Source: Anaerostipes hadrus ATCC 29173 = JCM 17467
GTDB taxonomy: Bacteria > Bacillota > Clostridia > Lachnospirales > Lachnospiraceae
DNA length: 64,000 bases
Assembly (NCBI RefSeq): GCF_030296915.1
Contig: NZ_AP028031.1
Span: forward strand, 449,001-513,000
Direction of reading: 5' to 3'
The notes beneath the pieces were generated by a model that was not told the origin of the DNA, did no database searches, and worked only from the letters and a program-made list of their open reading frames with translations. Shown here piece after piece: positions 51,763-61,581 of the stretch. Position 1 is the stretch's first letter. Every line of letters begins with the position of its first letter. A program made the position numbers and the translations under genes.

Positions 51763-53518
51763 AACAAGATTGGTAAAATTACTTTCCCATACAAAAAAAT
51801 ATATTGTACAGATGGTCCTGTGGCAGTGGATCGCATTATTAGGGCAGATCGCAGCGATCTTTTCCATTGGAAGAATGGTGGACTGTATTTTGATGCACCA
51901 GATGAGTAATCAGGTGATCCTTACAACATTTATGGTTTTGGTGGTTGCAGTAGCGATCCGTTTCTTATGTGATCAGATGGCAACAAGGGCGTCATTTGCA
52001 GCAAGTGTTGATGTGAAAAGAATTTTACGAGAAAAGATCTATGAGAAATTGTTATGTTTAGGGGCTTCTTATCGGGAACATGTTTCAACATCAGAAGTCG
52101 TACAGATGAGTACCGAAGGTGTGGAGCAGCTTGAAATTTATTTTGGGAAATATCTTCCGCAGTTGTTTTACAGCATCTTAGCACCAGTAACATTATTTAT
52201 CATTTTATCCTTTATCAGTTTAAAGGCAAGTGCGGTACTGCTGATCTGCGTTCCATTGATTCCGATTTCAATCGTTGCGGTGCAGAAACTCGCAAAGAAA
52301 TTATTGAATAAATACTGGGGACTATACACAACATTAGGAGACAGTTTCCTTGAGAATCTTCAGGGAATGACAACATTAAAGATCTATCAGGCGGATGAAA
52401 TGAAAGCGGTTGAGATGGATGAGGAAGCGCAGAATTTTCGTAAGATCACGATGAAAGTTTTGACAATGCAGTTAAATTCAACCAGCGTCATGGATATCAT
52501 AGCCTACGGTGGCGCTGCTGTCGGAATGATCACAGCGATTCATCAGTATATTGCTGGAAATATCACGATTGGCGGAGCATTGATCATTTTATTGTTGGCT
52601 TCAGAATTTTTTATTCCGTTAAGATTGTTAGGATCATTTTTCCACATTGCGATGAATGGAATGGCAGCGAGTGATAAGATTTTTGGACTGCTTGATCTGG
52701 AAGAAGGAGAGAGCGGAGAATCCAAGTTTCCACAGGGAGAGTTAGAGATTTCACTTGATGATGTTCATTTTGCTTATGAAAAAGATCGTGAAATCTTAAA
52801 AGGAATCACAATGAACTTCCCTGCAAACAGCTTTATTTCTTTTGTTGGGGAATCTGGCTGCGGAAAAAGTACACTGGCAGGGATCTTAACAGCGAGAAAT
52901 CGTGGATATACTGGAAGTGTCAAGATCGGTGGTGTGGATATCTCCGATATTATGGAAAATGAATTGATGTCCCATATGACGAAGATCACACATAACAGTT
53001 ATTTATTTGCAGGAACAGTCAAAGAAAATCTTCGTATGGCAAAACCAGATGCAAGCAAAGAAGAGATGGAAGAAGTGTTAGAGAAAGTAAATCTTCTGGC
53101 ATTTTTAAAAGAACAGGATGGATTACAGACTGTCTTGTCAGAACGCGGGGAAAACTTCTCAGGTGGTCAGAGACAGCGTCTGGCACTTGCAAGAGCGCTG
53201 CTGTTTGATACACCGATCTACATATTTGACGAAGCGACATCCAATATTGATATGGAAAGTGAAGAAATGATCATGAATGTCATTCGGGAATTATCAAAGA
53301 CAAAGATGATCTTGTTTATTTCCCATAGATTATCCAATGTTGTAGATTCTGACTGTATTTATATGATGAAAGATGGAATTGTTGCAGAAGAGGGAACACA
53401 CGAACATTTAATGCGTAAAAAAGGTGCATACCAGCATTTATTTGATAAGCAGAAGGAACTGGAATCTTATGCTGCAAATATGTCATGGAATGAGTCTTTA
53501 AAGAAGAAGGTGGTGTAA
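51755..53518 (+). CDS. ABC transporter, CydD-like half
   Basis: 587 residues: six membrane helices (~18-300), then an ATPase with Walker A GESGCGKST, signature FSGGQRQR and Walker B IYIFDEAT. The membrane blocks GVEQLEIYFGKYLPQLFYSILAPVTLF and GDSFLENLQGMTTLKIY are characteristic of CydD. With the next gene it forms a heterodimer. CydDC of other bacteria is linked to thiol export and haem binding for cytochrome bd assembly, but no cydAB is here; in this operon haem movement is more likely. Confidence 0.9.
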   Translation: MIKTRLVKLLSHTKKYIVQMVLWQWIALLGQIAAIFSIGRMVDCILMHQMSNQVILTTFMVLVVAVAIRFLCDQMATRASFAASVDVKRILREKIYEKLLCLGASYREHVSTSEVVQMSTEGVEQLEIYFGKYLPQLFYSILAPVTLFIILSFISLKASAVLLICVPLIPISIVAVQKLAKKLLNKYWGLYTTLGDSFLENLQGMTTLKIYQADEMKAVEMDEEAQNFRKITMKVLTMQLNSTSVMDIIAYGGAAVGMITAIHQYIAGNITIGGALIILLLASEFFIPLRLLGSFFHIAMNGMAASDKIFGLLDLEEGESGESKFPQGELEISLDDVHFAYEKDREILKGITMNFPANSFISFVGESGCGKSTLAGILTARNRGYTGSVKIGGVDISDIMENELMSHMTKITHNSYLFAGTVKENLRMAKPDASKEEMEEVLEKVNLLAFLKEQDGLQTVLSERGENFSGGQRQRLALARALLFDTPIYIFDEATSNIDMESEEMIMNVIRELSKTKMILFISHRLSNVVDSDCIYMMKDGIVAEEGTHEHLMRKKGAYQHLFDKQKELESYAANMSWNESLKKKVV

Positions 53519-53519
53519 G

Positions 53520-55184
53520 ATGGAAAATACAACAAAACAAAGAAGAAGTTCCATAAAGATTATGGGGAAAATGATCGGTCTTGTAAAACCACTGGCACAC
53601 ATTATGACAGCGGCAGTGCTTCTTGGAACCTTAGGGTATCTGTGTGCCATTTTCCTGACGATCACAGCCGGACATGGTGTACTTCTTGCTATGAAAGGGC
53701 AGCGTGTGACGAAATATCTGATTATTTTGGTGGTTCTTGCAGTGATGCGTGGAATCCTCCATTATGCAGAACAGTATTGTAACCATTTTATTGCATTTAA
53801 ACTGTTAGCGATCATCAGACATCAGGTATTTGCGGTACTTCGGAAGCTTTGCCCAGCTAAATTAGACGGCAGGGAAAAGGGGAATCTGATTTCAATCATC
53901 ACAACCGATATTGAATTATTAGAAGTATTCTATGCACACACGATCTCTCCAATCATGATCGCAATTTTAACTTCATTGATCATGGTTGTATTTATCGGAA
54001 GATTTCATGTCTATGCAGGAATCTTTGCAGTCTGTTCTTATCTTCTGGTAGGCTGCGTGATCCCATTAAGAAATGGAAAAAAAGGCGGACAAAAAGGAAT
54101 GGAATTCCGAAGCGGATTCGGAAACCTGAACAGTTTTGTCTTAGAATCTCTCCGTGGAATAGACGAAACGATTCAGTATGGACAAGGTAAAAAGAGAAAA
54201 GCACAAATAAGTGAAAAATCCATTGAATTAGGAAAAATGCAAAAAGACCTGAATCGCATGGAAGCTATGCAAAGAGCTGTCACAGACTTTGTGATCCTTT
54301 GCTGTTCGTTTGGAATGTTCTTTTTAATGTATCATTTATATCAGGCAGGAAATGTCACATTTGATGCTATGCTGCTTGCAACGATCGCTATGATGGGTTC
54401 TTTTGGCCCAGTAACTGCATTGTCAAGCCTGTCAAACAATTTAAACCAGACATTAGCAAGTGGAGAAAGAGTGTTATCCTTACTCGAAGAAGAACCAATG
54501 GTAGAAGAATCAGAAGGAGAAGCTGATATAAGTTTTGAAGGTGCATCCGTAGAAGATGTAACCTTTGCCTATGATGAAGAAGTCATCCTAAAAGACTGCA
54601 ACATCAATATGAAACAAGGAAAAGTCATCGGAATCTGTGGAAAAAGCGGCTGCGGAAAGTCCACACTGTTGAAACTTCTGATGCGCTTCTGGGATGTAAA
54701 CAAAGGAAACATAAAGATTTCAGAAGAAAACGTGAAAGAAATCCCAACCAAGACACTAAGAAACACACAATCCTACGTAACTCAGGAAACCGAACTCTTC
54801 CACGACTCCATCGCCAATAACATAGCGATCGGAAAACCAGGCGCAGCAAGAGAAGAAATCATAAAAGCCGCTCAAAAAGCCTCTATCCATGACATGATCA
54901 TGTCCCTGCCAAATGGCTACGACACCGAAGTCGGAGAACTCGGAGACACCCTGTCTGGTGGAGAAAAACAAAGAATCGGAATCGCCAGAGCCTTCTTACA
55001 CGACAGCCCGATGTTATTACTAGACGAACCAACAAGTAACTTGGATTCTTTAAATGAAGGAATCATCTTGAAATCACTCAAAGAAGAAAGTAAAGGAAGA
55101 ACCGTAGTACTAGTATCCCATAGAGAATCTACCATGGGAATCGCAGACGACGTGTATCATATGGATGCAGGAAGAGTTTCGTAA
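53520..55184 (+). CDS. ABC transporter, CydC-like half
   Basis: 554 residues: six membrane helices and an ATPase with Walker A GKSGCGKST, signature LSGGEKQR, Walker B MLLLDEPT and switch His in VSHRES. Partner of the preceding gene, one base apart. From about 54.5 kb onward the codons shift to more C-ending forms than in the rest of the operon, possibly an old recombination or simply chance. Last gene of the haem operon; a very long hairpin follows. Confidence 0.9.
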   Translation: MENTTKQRRSSIKIMGKMIGLVKPLAHIMTAAVLLGTLGYLCAIFLTITAGHGVLLAMKGQRVTKYLIILVVLAVMRGILHYAEQYCNHFIAFKLLAIIRHQVFAVLRKLCPAKLDGREKGNLISIITTDIELLEVFYAHTISPIMIAILTSLIMVVFIGRFHVYAGIFAVCSYLLVGCVIPLRNGKKGGQKGMEFRSGFGNLNSFVLESLRGIDETIQYGQGKKRKAQISEKSIELGKMQKDLNRMEAMQRAVTDFVILCCSFGMFFLMYHLYQAGNVTFDAMLLATIAMMGSFGPVTALSSLSNNLNQTLASGERVLSLLEEEPMVEESEGEADISFEGASVEDVTFAYDEEVILKDCNINMKQGKVIGICGKSGCGKSTLLKLLMRFWDVNKGNIKISEENVKEIPTKTLRNTQSYVTQETELFHDSIANNIAIGKPGAAREEIIKAAQKASIHDMIMSLPNGYDTEVGELGDTLSGGEKQRIGIARAFLHDSPMLLLDEPTSNLDSLNEGIILKSLKEESKGRTVVLVSHRESTMGIADDVYHMDAGRVS

Positions 55185-55227
55185 AGAAGTGAAAAGTGAA
55201 GAATGAAGTATCTTATCTGTAAGTAGT

Positions 55228-55359
55228 GTATACTGAAAGATTTGAGTGTATAAATAGAGAAAGAACAATGTATTAGGGTCAAGCCGTCAATGAAATTCGT
55301 TTTTCTGACCCTAATACATTGTTCTTTCTCTATTTATACATCAACAACCTTCAGTATAC
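55228..55359. repeat. Large hairpin element with 35-bp perfect stem
   Basis: 55247-55281 and 55306-55340 are perfect 35-base reverse complements, with a 24-base loop containing CCGTCAATGAAATTCGT (55284-55300), identical to 1347-1363. Outside, GTATACTGAA (55228-55237) pairs with TTCAGTATAC (55350-55359), the latter inside the 3' end of pepT. It separates the haem operon from pepT and probably ends transcription of both, but it is far longer than needed for that. Confidence 0.85.
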
Positions 55360-56564
55360 AATTTAATCAATTCCACAACAATATCAACACACATATCCAT
55401 TCCTTCAACGCTAATATGTTCATAAGGTCCATGATAAGCATGTCCACCAGTTCCAAGATTCGGACAAGGAAGTCCTCGAAAACTTAACTGACATCCATCT
55501 GTACCTCCGCGAATCGGCAGAACCAATGGAGCTACACCAGCATTTTCACAAGCCTTCTTTGCATTTTTGATCAAATGAGGACAATCCTTAATAATCTCGG
55601 CCATATTTTGATACTGATCCGTAATGGTTAAAGTAACGCAACCATTACCCCATTTTTCGTTCATATTTTTCGCGATCAAACGTAATGTCTGTTTCTTCGC
55701 CTCAAACAACCCCTGATCATGATCTCTCACAATGTAATGTAATGTTGCATGACTAACATCACCATTCATGTCGATCAAATGATAGAATCCCTCATAATCT
55801 TCCGTGTTTCTAGGAGTCTCCATAGAAGGTAGACAAGAGTTGATCTCCATAGCTACAAGTGAGGCATTGATCATCGTATCCTTCGAAGAACCAGGATGTA
55901 CATTAAAACCAGTGATTTCAAACTCAGCTTTACAGGCATTAAAATTTTCAAACTGGATCTCACCCTCGGTATCGCCATCCAAAGTATAAGCAAAATCAGC
56001 ATCAAACCGCTTGATATCAAAATACTCAGCACCACTTCCAATTTCTTCATCTGGAGTAAATGCAATGCTGATCGGACCATGAGGAATCTCTTTACTGATC
56101 AGACGTTCTACCATCGTAAGAATCTCAGCAATCCCAGCCTTATCATCTGCACCAAGGATCGTTGTACCATCCGATGTGATCAAAGTACGACCCTTGAGAG
56201 AAGAAAGATGAGGGAAAACTTTCGGATCAAGAACCAGACTACTATCTCCAAGAGGAAGAGCTTCTCCATTATAATTCTTCGTGAGGATCGGACGGATCGG
56301 GTGATCACAGAAATCAGAAACAGTATCCATATGAGCAATAAATCCAATCGCAGGACAGTTTTCATAGCCCTTTGTGGCAGGTAATTTGCCATATAGGTAA
56401 CATTTGTCATCTAAGTAGACATCACTGAGACCAAGTTCCTTCATTTCATTTTCCAAGACTCGGGCAAGATTAAACTGACAATCAGAAGAAGGGACAGTTT
56501 GGCTGTTTTCATTGCTTGGAGTTAAAATTTTGACGTAATTTAATAAACGTTCGTAAGCTTTCAT
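55341..56564 (-). CDS. pepT: Peptidase T (tripeptide aminopeptidase)
   Basis: 407 residues of the M20B family. Metal ligands are in GFIAHMDTVSDF (His, Asp), GADDKAGIAEI (Asp), the catalytic DEEIGSG (Glu), and LDGDTEGE. It removes N-terminal residues from tripeptides in the cytosol and needs two zinc ions. Length normal. The last codons overlap the outer arm of the hairpin element. It is transcribed toward the haem operon. Confidence 0.94.
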   Translation of the reverse strand: MKAYERLLNYVKILTPSNENSQTVPSSDCQFNLARVLENEMKELGLSDVYLDDKCYLYGKLPATKGYENCPAIGFIAHMDTVSDFCDHPIRPILTKNYNGEALPLGDSSLVLDPKVFPHLSSLKGRTLITSDGTTILGADDKAGIAEILTMVERLISKEIPHGPISIAFTPDEEIGSGAEYFDIKRFDADFAYTLDGDTEGEIQFENFNACKAEFEITGFNVHPGSSKDTMINASLVAMEINSCLPSMETPRNTEDYEGFYHLIDMNGDVSHATLHYIVRDHDQGLFEAKKQTLRLIAKNMNEKWGNGCVTLTITDQYQNMAEIIKDCPHLIKNAKKACENAGVAPLVLPIRGGTDGCQLSFRGLPCPNLGTGGHAYHGPYEHISVEGMDMCVDIVVELIKLYTEGC

Positions 56565-56740
56565 GATTATTTATTCACCTCGTGATAATTTCTTTTGCGT
56601 TTTATAAAGTATATAGATAATATAACACATATTTTCTTCAGTTTTGTAAGATTAAACAGTAAAATTAATCTTCAATTTTTTCTATATTGATGAGTGTATC
56701 AACCATCGTATTAAACTAGACTCTCGTAGTCTATAGGAAT

Positions 56741-56979
56741 GCACCAGTTGCAGCAATCGGAATTGTATTCAAAGCAAATATGTTTATTACATTTTTACAA
56801 ATGGGACTAGCCAATGAAGTTCTGCTGATCCCGTTATTGTATCTTTTAAATGCGGTTGCAAGGATTCATGGAGTCATATATGGGCAGGCATTGACGACTA
56901 TATTGTAGTGATATTGTCCACGATCATATGGAAGCAATATCAAAATAGTATAACGAAAGAAAAAGACTCCGTAAAATAG
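56741..56979 (+). pseudogene. MATE-family efflux transporter remnant
   Basis: Reading from 56741 gives PVAAIGIVFKANMFITFLQMGLANEV, which resembles a mid-protein MATE helix, fused directly to LLIPLLYLLNAVARIHGVIYGQ, which resembles a late MATE helix. A stop (TAG at ~56907) is followed by continuation in another frame (STIIWKQYQNSITKEKD) to a stop at 56977-56979. So it has lost its beginning, has an internal deletion and a frameshift. The family call rests on eye comparison. Confidence 0.55.
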
Positions 56980-57168
56980 TTCGAAATACGAAATTTGTGG
57001 AAATTGATGAAAAATTAACAAATAAATAAAAAACAGTATTTATACAAATGGCTTAAAATGGTTGGATTGAAAATAGTATGTTTGTAAAAATGCTGCTTTT
57101 TTTGTGCAATTTCTACAAAAAAGAAAAGAAAATAGAAAAAGAATAAATCGTTTTGCGAAAAAAATTCC

Positions 57169-57224
57169 TTGACTTTTTGTCAAATTGGTCCTACCATATA
57201 AGTACAGTAACTGGTAGGACCAAT
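57169..57224 (+). promoter_or_regulatory. Lactate-operon promoter with twin LldR/FadR-type boxes
   Basis: TTGACT (57169-57174), 17 bases, TACCAT (57192-57197) form the likely promoter. TGGTCCTACCA (57186-57196) and TGGTAGGACCA (57212-57222) are TGGT-N3-ACCA sites, 26 bases apart and reverse complements of each other as part of a larger ATTGGTCCTACCA inverted repeat. Such boxes bind FCD-type GntR regulators, including LldR; none is encoded in the window. Confidence 0.75.
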
Positions 57225-57301
57225 CTTACTATGTCGCGTATACGCTGAAAAATAGGATATCGGAACCCGCTCATATTTGAAAAGAAAGGAGAGAACTTAA
57301 G

Positions 57302-58852
57302 ATGTTCATTCACTTTTTATTAGCGATGCTTCCTATCATCTGGCTGATCATTGCATTAAGCGGATTAAAGATGGCAGGACATGTAGCCTGTCCGATCGCT
57401 TTGATCATTACAGTCATTGAAGCACTTTTTTTATGGAAGCAAAAAATTATTGATGTCCTCACAGGAGGGTTAGAAGGATTTGCAATGGCAATCTGGCCAA
57501 TCTGTCTGGTTATCGTGGCAGCAGTGTTTACTTACAACTTGGTCGTACATACGAAAAACATGGAACTTATTAAAAAAATGCTTACTTCTGTATCAAGAGA
57601 TAAACGAGTTCTTGTGCTGATCATCGCATGGGGATTTGGAGGATTTATGGAAGGTATGGCAGGATTCGGAACAGCTGTAGCGATTCCAGCAGGAATCCTT
57701 TGCGGATTAGGATTTGAACCAATCTTTGCAGCAACTGTTTGCCTGGTAGCCAATACGACACCAGTAGCATTTGGATCCATCGGAATTCCAACGGTTACAG
57801 CAGCAAATGTAACAGGATTTAGTCCACATATGACAGCATCTTATGTTGTATTACAACTTGCGATCATGGTAATTCTCGTTCCTTTCCTTGTTGTTTTCAT
57901 CACAGGAAAACATGAAGGAGCTAAAGGAATCGGTGATTATAAAGAAATTTTATTTATTACATTGATGTCAGGTCTTTCATTCTTAGTACCACAATATCTG
58001 ACAGCAAAATTTGTAGGAGCTGAACTTCCAGCAGTTATCGGATCTGTATGCAGTATGGCAGTAACGATCATCCTTGCAAAAGTAATGCTGAAAGGTAAGG
58101 CAAGTAAATTTGATGTAGAAATCGAAGATAATGATGATACTACGATGACAGTAAAAGATGCATTTGTTGCATGGAGCCCATTCATTCTTGTATTACTGTT
58201 CTTACTTCTGACTTCAACATTAGTACCAGCGATTCATGATCCATTATCAGCGATCAAATCAAATGTACCAATTTATAGTGGAGAGGGAGCAAGCCCATAT
58301 ACATTTACATGGGTATCAACACCAGGAGTGCTGATCTTGATCGCAGCATTTATTGGAGGACTGATTCAGGGATGTCCAGTTGGTGAGATCTTTGTTGTTT
58401 TAGGCAAGACAGTGATTCAGATGTTTAAGACGATCATTACGATCATGGCAGTGCTTGCGACAGCTAAGATCATGGGATACAGCGGAATGACACAGTCTAT
58501 CGCAGATTTTATCGTACGTGTAACAGGAAGCTTTTATCCATTAGTTGCACCACTGATCGGATCTATCGGAACATTCGTAACAGGAAGTTCTACATCAAGC
58601 AGCGTACTATTCTCCAAGTTACAGGCAAGTACAGGAGCAGAATTAAATATCAACCAGATCTGGCTGGTAGCTGCAAATACAGTTGGTAGTACCGCAGGAA
58701 AGATTATTTCTCCACAGAGTATCGCAGTAGCGACAGCGGCAACAGCAACGGTAGGAAAAGAAAGTGAAATCTTAACAAAGGTTATCAAATATTTCGTATT
58801 ATTCGTTATCATCTATGGATTAGTTTGCTACTTTGGAGTTAAATTGATCTGA
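57302..58852 (+). CDS. lctE: L-lactate permease (LctP family)
   Basis: 516 residues, about thirteen membrane helices. LctP-family motifs include GFGGFMEGMAGFGTAVAIPAGIL, VANTTPVAFGSIGIPT and GSSTSSSVLFSKLQ...NTVGSTAGKIISPQSIAVATAA. It brings in lactate with protons. It is the first gene of the lactate operon; the symbol follows the lct naming used for butyrate-forming Lachnospiraceae. Confidence 0.92.
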   Translation: MFIHFLLAMLPIIWLIIALSGLKMAGHVACPIALIITVIEALFLWKQKIIDVLTGGLEGFAMAIWPICLVIVAAVFTYNLVVHTKNMELIKKMLTSVSRDKRVLVLIIAWGFGGFMEGMAGFGTAVAIPAGILCGLGFEPIFAATVCLVANTTPVAFGSIGIPTVTAANVTGFSPHMTASYVVLQLAIMVILVPFLVVFITGKHEGAKGIGDYKEILFITLMSGLSFLVPQYLTAKFVGAELPAVIGSVCSMAVTIILAKVMLKGKASKFDVEIEDNDDTTMTVKDAFVAWSPFILVLLFLLLTSTLVPAIHDPLSAIKSNVPIYSGEGASPYTFTWVSTPGVLILIAAFIGGLIQGCPVGEIFVVLGKTVIQMFKTIITIMAVLATAKIMGYSGMTQSIADFIVRVTGSFYPLVAPLIGSIGTFVTGSSTSSSVLFSKLQASTGAELNINQIWLVAANTVGSTAGKIISPQSIAVATAATATVGKESEILTKVIKYFVLFVIIYGLVCYFGVKLI

Positions 58853-58907
58853 AAATGATAAAGATAAAAGATATTAAAAAGCTATAAACTTTTAAGGAGG
58901 AAGATAA

Positions 58908-60335
58908 ATGAGTGAGTATCAGTATAACAAAGTGACACCAGAGATGATCGAGAAATTCAAAGAGATCGCTCCAAAACGTGTCTTAGTGGGTGATGAAATC
59001 AATGAGGATTTCACCCATGATGAGATGGCAATCTACGGAAAAGCTAGACCAGAAGTTTTAGTAGAAGCAACATCAACAGAAGAAGTTGCAGCTGTCGTTA
59101 AACTTTGTAATGAAAACAAGGTTCCTGTAACACCAAGTGGTGCAAGAACAGGATTAGTAGGAGGAGCCGTAAGTATCGGTGGCGGTGTTATGATTTCTCT
59201 TACAAAGATGAACAAGATCCTTGGATATGACAAAGAAAACTTTGTAGTGAAGATTCAATCAGGAGTCCTTTTAAATGATCTTGCACAGGATGCAGAAAAA
59301 CAAGGATTATTATATCCACCAGATCCAGGTGAGAAATTCGCAACAGTCGGTGGAAACGTAGCAACCAACGCTGGTGGTATGAGAGCTGTTAAGTACGGAT
59401 GTACAAGAGATTATGTACGTGCCATGACAGTTGTATTACCAACAGGTGAGATTGTAAAACTTGGAGCTACTGTATCAAAGACAAGTTCAGGATACAGCTT
59501 ATTAAACTTAATGATCGGTTCTGAAGGTACTTTGGGTATTATCACAGAACTTACATTAAAAGTAATTCCAGCACCAAAATCAGTGATCAGTCTGATCATT
59601 CCTTATGAAAACTTAGAGGATTGTATTGCAACAGTACCACAGTTCTTTATGCATCATCTGGCACCACAGGCTCTGGAATTTATGGAAAAAGAAGTTGTTA
59701 TGGATACTGAGAAGTTCTTAGGAAAACAGGTATATCCAAAAGAATTAGAAGGAACAGAGATTGGAGCATATTTATTAGCAACATTTGATGGAAATTCTGA
59801 AGAACAACTGGAAGATATCATTGAACAGGCATCTGAAGTAGTATTAGAAGCAGGAGCAATTGATGTATTAGTTGCTGATACACCAGCCTTAAAGAAAGAT
59901 GCATGGGCTGTCCGCGGAGCATTACTTGAGGCAATTGAAGCAGATACTGTACTGTTAGATGAATGTGATGTTGTAGTTCCAACAAATAAGATTGCAGAAT
60001 TCCTGACATATACAAAATCATTAGAAGCAGAAGCTGATTTCAGAGTGAAGAGCTTTGGACATGCTGGAGACGGTAACTTACATATCTATACATGCAGTAA
60101 TGACATGGAAGAAGGAGAGTTTAAGAAACAGGTTGCAGTCTTTATGGATAAAGTATATGCAAAAGCAACAGAATTCGGTGGAATGATCTCTGGAGAACAT
60201 GGAATCGGACATGGAAAGATGGACTACCTAGCAGAGTCTCTCGGACCAGTTCAGATGAGGATCATGGAAGGTGTCAAAGAAGTCTTTGATCCAAATATGA
60301 TCTTAAATCCAGGTAAGATCTGCTACAAATTATAA
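58908..60335 (+). CDS. lctD: FAD-linked lactate dehydrogenase (GlcD-like, LctD)
   Basis: 475 residues: an FAD-binding (PCMH-type) domain with VTPSGARTGLVGGAV and TNAGGMRAVKYG, and a C-terminal FAD-oxidase domain with FGHAGDGNLHIYTC and GEHGIGHGKMDYL. In Acetobacterium the same type of enzyme forms a complex with EtfAB that drives lactate oxidation with NAD by consuming reduced ferredoxin (confurcation). etfB and etfA are downstream, so the same is likely here. Confidence 0.92.
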   Translation: MSEYQYNKVTPEMIEKFKEIAPKRVLVGDEINEDFTHDEMAIYGKARPEVLVEATSTEEVAAVVKLCNENKVPVTPSGARTGLVGGAVSIGGGVMISLTKMNKILGYDKENFVVKIQSGVLLNDLAQDAEKQGLLYPPDPGEKFATVGGNVATNAGGMRAVKYGCTRDYVRAMTVVLPTGEIVKLGATVSKTSSGYSLLNLMIGSEGTLGIITELTLKVIPAPKSVISLIIPYENLEDCIATVPQFFMHHLAPQALEFMEKEVVMDTEKFLGKQVYPKELEGTEIGAYLLATFDGNSEEQLEDIIEQASEVVLEAGAIDVLVADTPALKKDAWAVRGALLEAIEADTVLLDECDVVVPTNKIAEFLTYTKSLEAEADFRVKSFGHAGDGNLHIYTCSNDMEEGEFKKQVAVFMDKVYAKATEFGGMISGEHGIGHGKMDYLAESLGPVQMRIMEGVKEVFDPNMILNPGKICYKL

Positions 60336-60423
60336 TTTTAATAGGAAACGATTAATCAAACATAAACAAGTAACATAAAACATATACAAAGCTTTTTTAA
60401 GGTTATTTTAGGAGGATATCAAG

Positions 60424-61560
60424 ATGGCATATTTAATTTCAGAGGAAGCAAAAGACTTATTACAGGATGTACACGAGTTCTGTGAAAACGAAGTAAAAGA
60501 ACAGTGTAAAGCATACGACGTCAGTGGAGAATGGCCAAAAGAAATTTATGACAAAGCCATTGAAATGCAGTTACATTCATTAGAAGTACCAGAAGAATAC
60601 GGTGGACCAGGATTATCAAGAGTAGACGTTGCGGCACTGATCGAAGAAATGGCTATCGCAGATGCAGGATTTGCAACAACAATTTCTGCCAGTGGATTAG
60701 GAACAAAACCAGTACTGATCGCAGGAAATGAAGAACAGAAAAAACATGTATGCCAGAAGATCATTGATGGTGGATTTGGAGCTTTCTGTTTAACAGAACC
60801 AGGAGCAGGATCTGATGCTAGTGCAGGAACAACAACAGCTGTCAAAGACGGAGATGAGTGGGTATTAAATGGAAGAAAATGCTTCATTACAAATGGAGGA
60901 ATCGCTTCTTTCTACTGTATCACAGCTATGACAGATAAAACAAAAGGTGTTAAAGGAATCTCTATGTTCTTAGTTGATGCTGGAACACCAGGATTAAGCA
61001 CAGGTAATGAAGAAAATAAAATGGGTATCCGTACATCAAACACATGTGATGTTGTATTAGAAGACTGTCGTATTCCAGCTGCAAACTTAGTTGGAGAAGA
61101 AGGAAGAGGATTCTCAATCGCAATGAAGACATTAGACCAGGCAAGAGCTTGGATGGGATGTGTTGCAACAGGTATCGCACAGCGTGGTATCAATGAAGGT
61201 ATTGCATATGCCAAAGAAAGAGTTCAGTTTGGTAAACCAGTCATCAAAAATCAGGCAATGCAGTTTAAAGTAGCTGATATGGAAATCAAAACAGAAACAG
61301 CTCGTCAGATGGTTGCACATGCTTTAACAAAGATGGATATGGGATTACCACATTCCAAAGAAGCAGCGATCGCAAAATGCTATGCATCTGATATCGCAAT
61401 GGAAGTAGCTTCTGAAGCAATCCAGATGTTCGGTGGATATGGATACAGCAGAGAATATCCAGTTGAGAAATTATTAAGAGATGCTAAGATCTTCCAGATT
61501 TTCGAAGGAAGTAACGAAATTCAGAGAATCGTCGTAGCAAATAACACAATCGGAAGATAG
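60424..61560 (+). CDS. lctF: Acyl-CoA dehydrogenase (butyryl-CoA dehydrogenase-like, LctF)
   Basis: 378 residues: CLTEPGAGSDASAGTT, CFITNGG for FAD and CoA, and the C-terminal QMFGGYGYSREYPVEKLLRDAKIFQIFEGSNEIQR with the catalytic Glu. It resembles butyryl-CoA dehydrogenases, which use Etf as partner. Its position inside the lactate cluster, between lctD and etfBA, is typical of butyrate producers and suggests shared use of this Etf; whether it reduces crotonyl-CoA or another acyl-CoA is not certain. Confidence 0.9.
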   Translation: MAYLISEEAKDLLQDVHEFCENEVKEQCKAYDVSGEWPKEIYDKAIEMQLHSLEVPEEYGGPGLSRVDVAALIEEMAIADAGFATTISASGLGTKPVLIAGNEEQKKHVCQKIIDGGFGAFCLTEPGAGSDASAGTTTAVKDGDEWVLNGRKCFITNGGIASFYCITAMTDKTKGVKGISMFLVDAGTPGLSTGNEENKMGIRTSNTCDVVLEDCRIPAANLVGEEGRGFSIAMKTLDQARAWMGCVATGIAQRGINEGIAYAKERVQFGKPVIKNQAMQFKVADMEIKTETARQMVAHALTKMDMGLPHSKEAAIAKCYASDIAMEVASEAIQMFGGYGYSREYPVEKLLRDAKIFQIFEGSNEIQRIVVANNTIGR

Positions 61561-61581
61561 AACATAAGAAGGAGTAAGACT

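Larger units (their letters stand above)
56565..57301. other. Intergenic region between pepT and the lactate operon
   Basis: It holds a small hairpin (AAGATTAA at 56648-56655 with TTAATCTT at 56666-56673, then CAATTTTTTC), a decayed MATE-family gene fragment (56741-56979), an AT-rich spacer, and the lactate-operon promoter with twin operator boxes (57169-57224). No intact gene. Confidence 0.7.
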
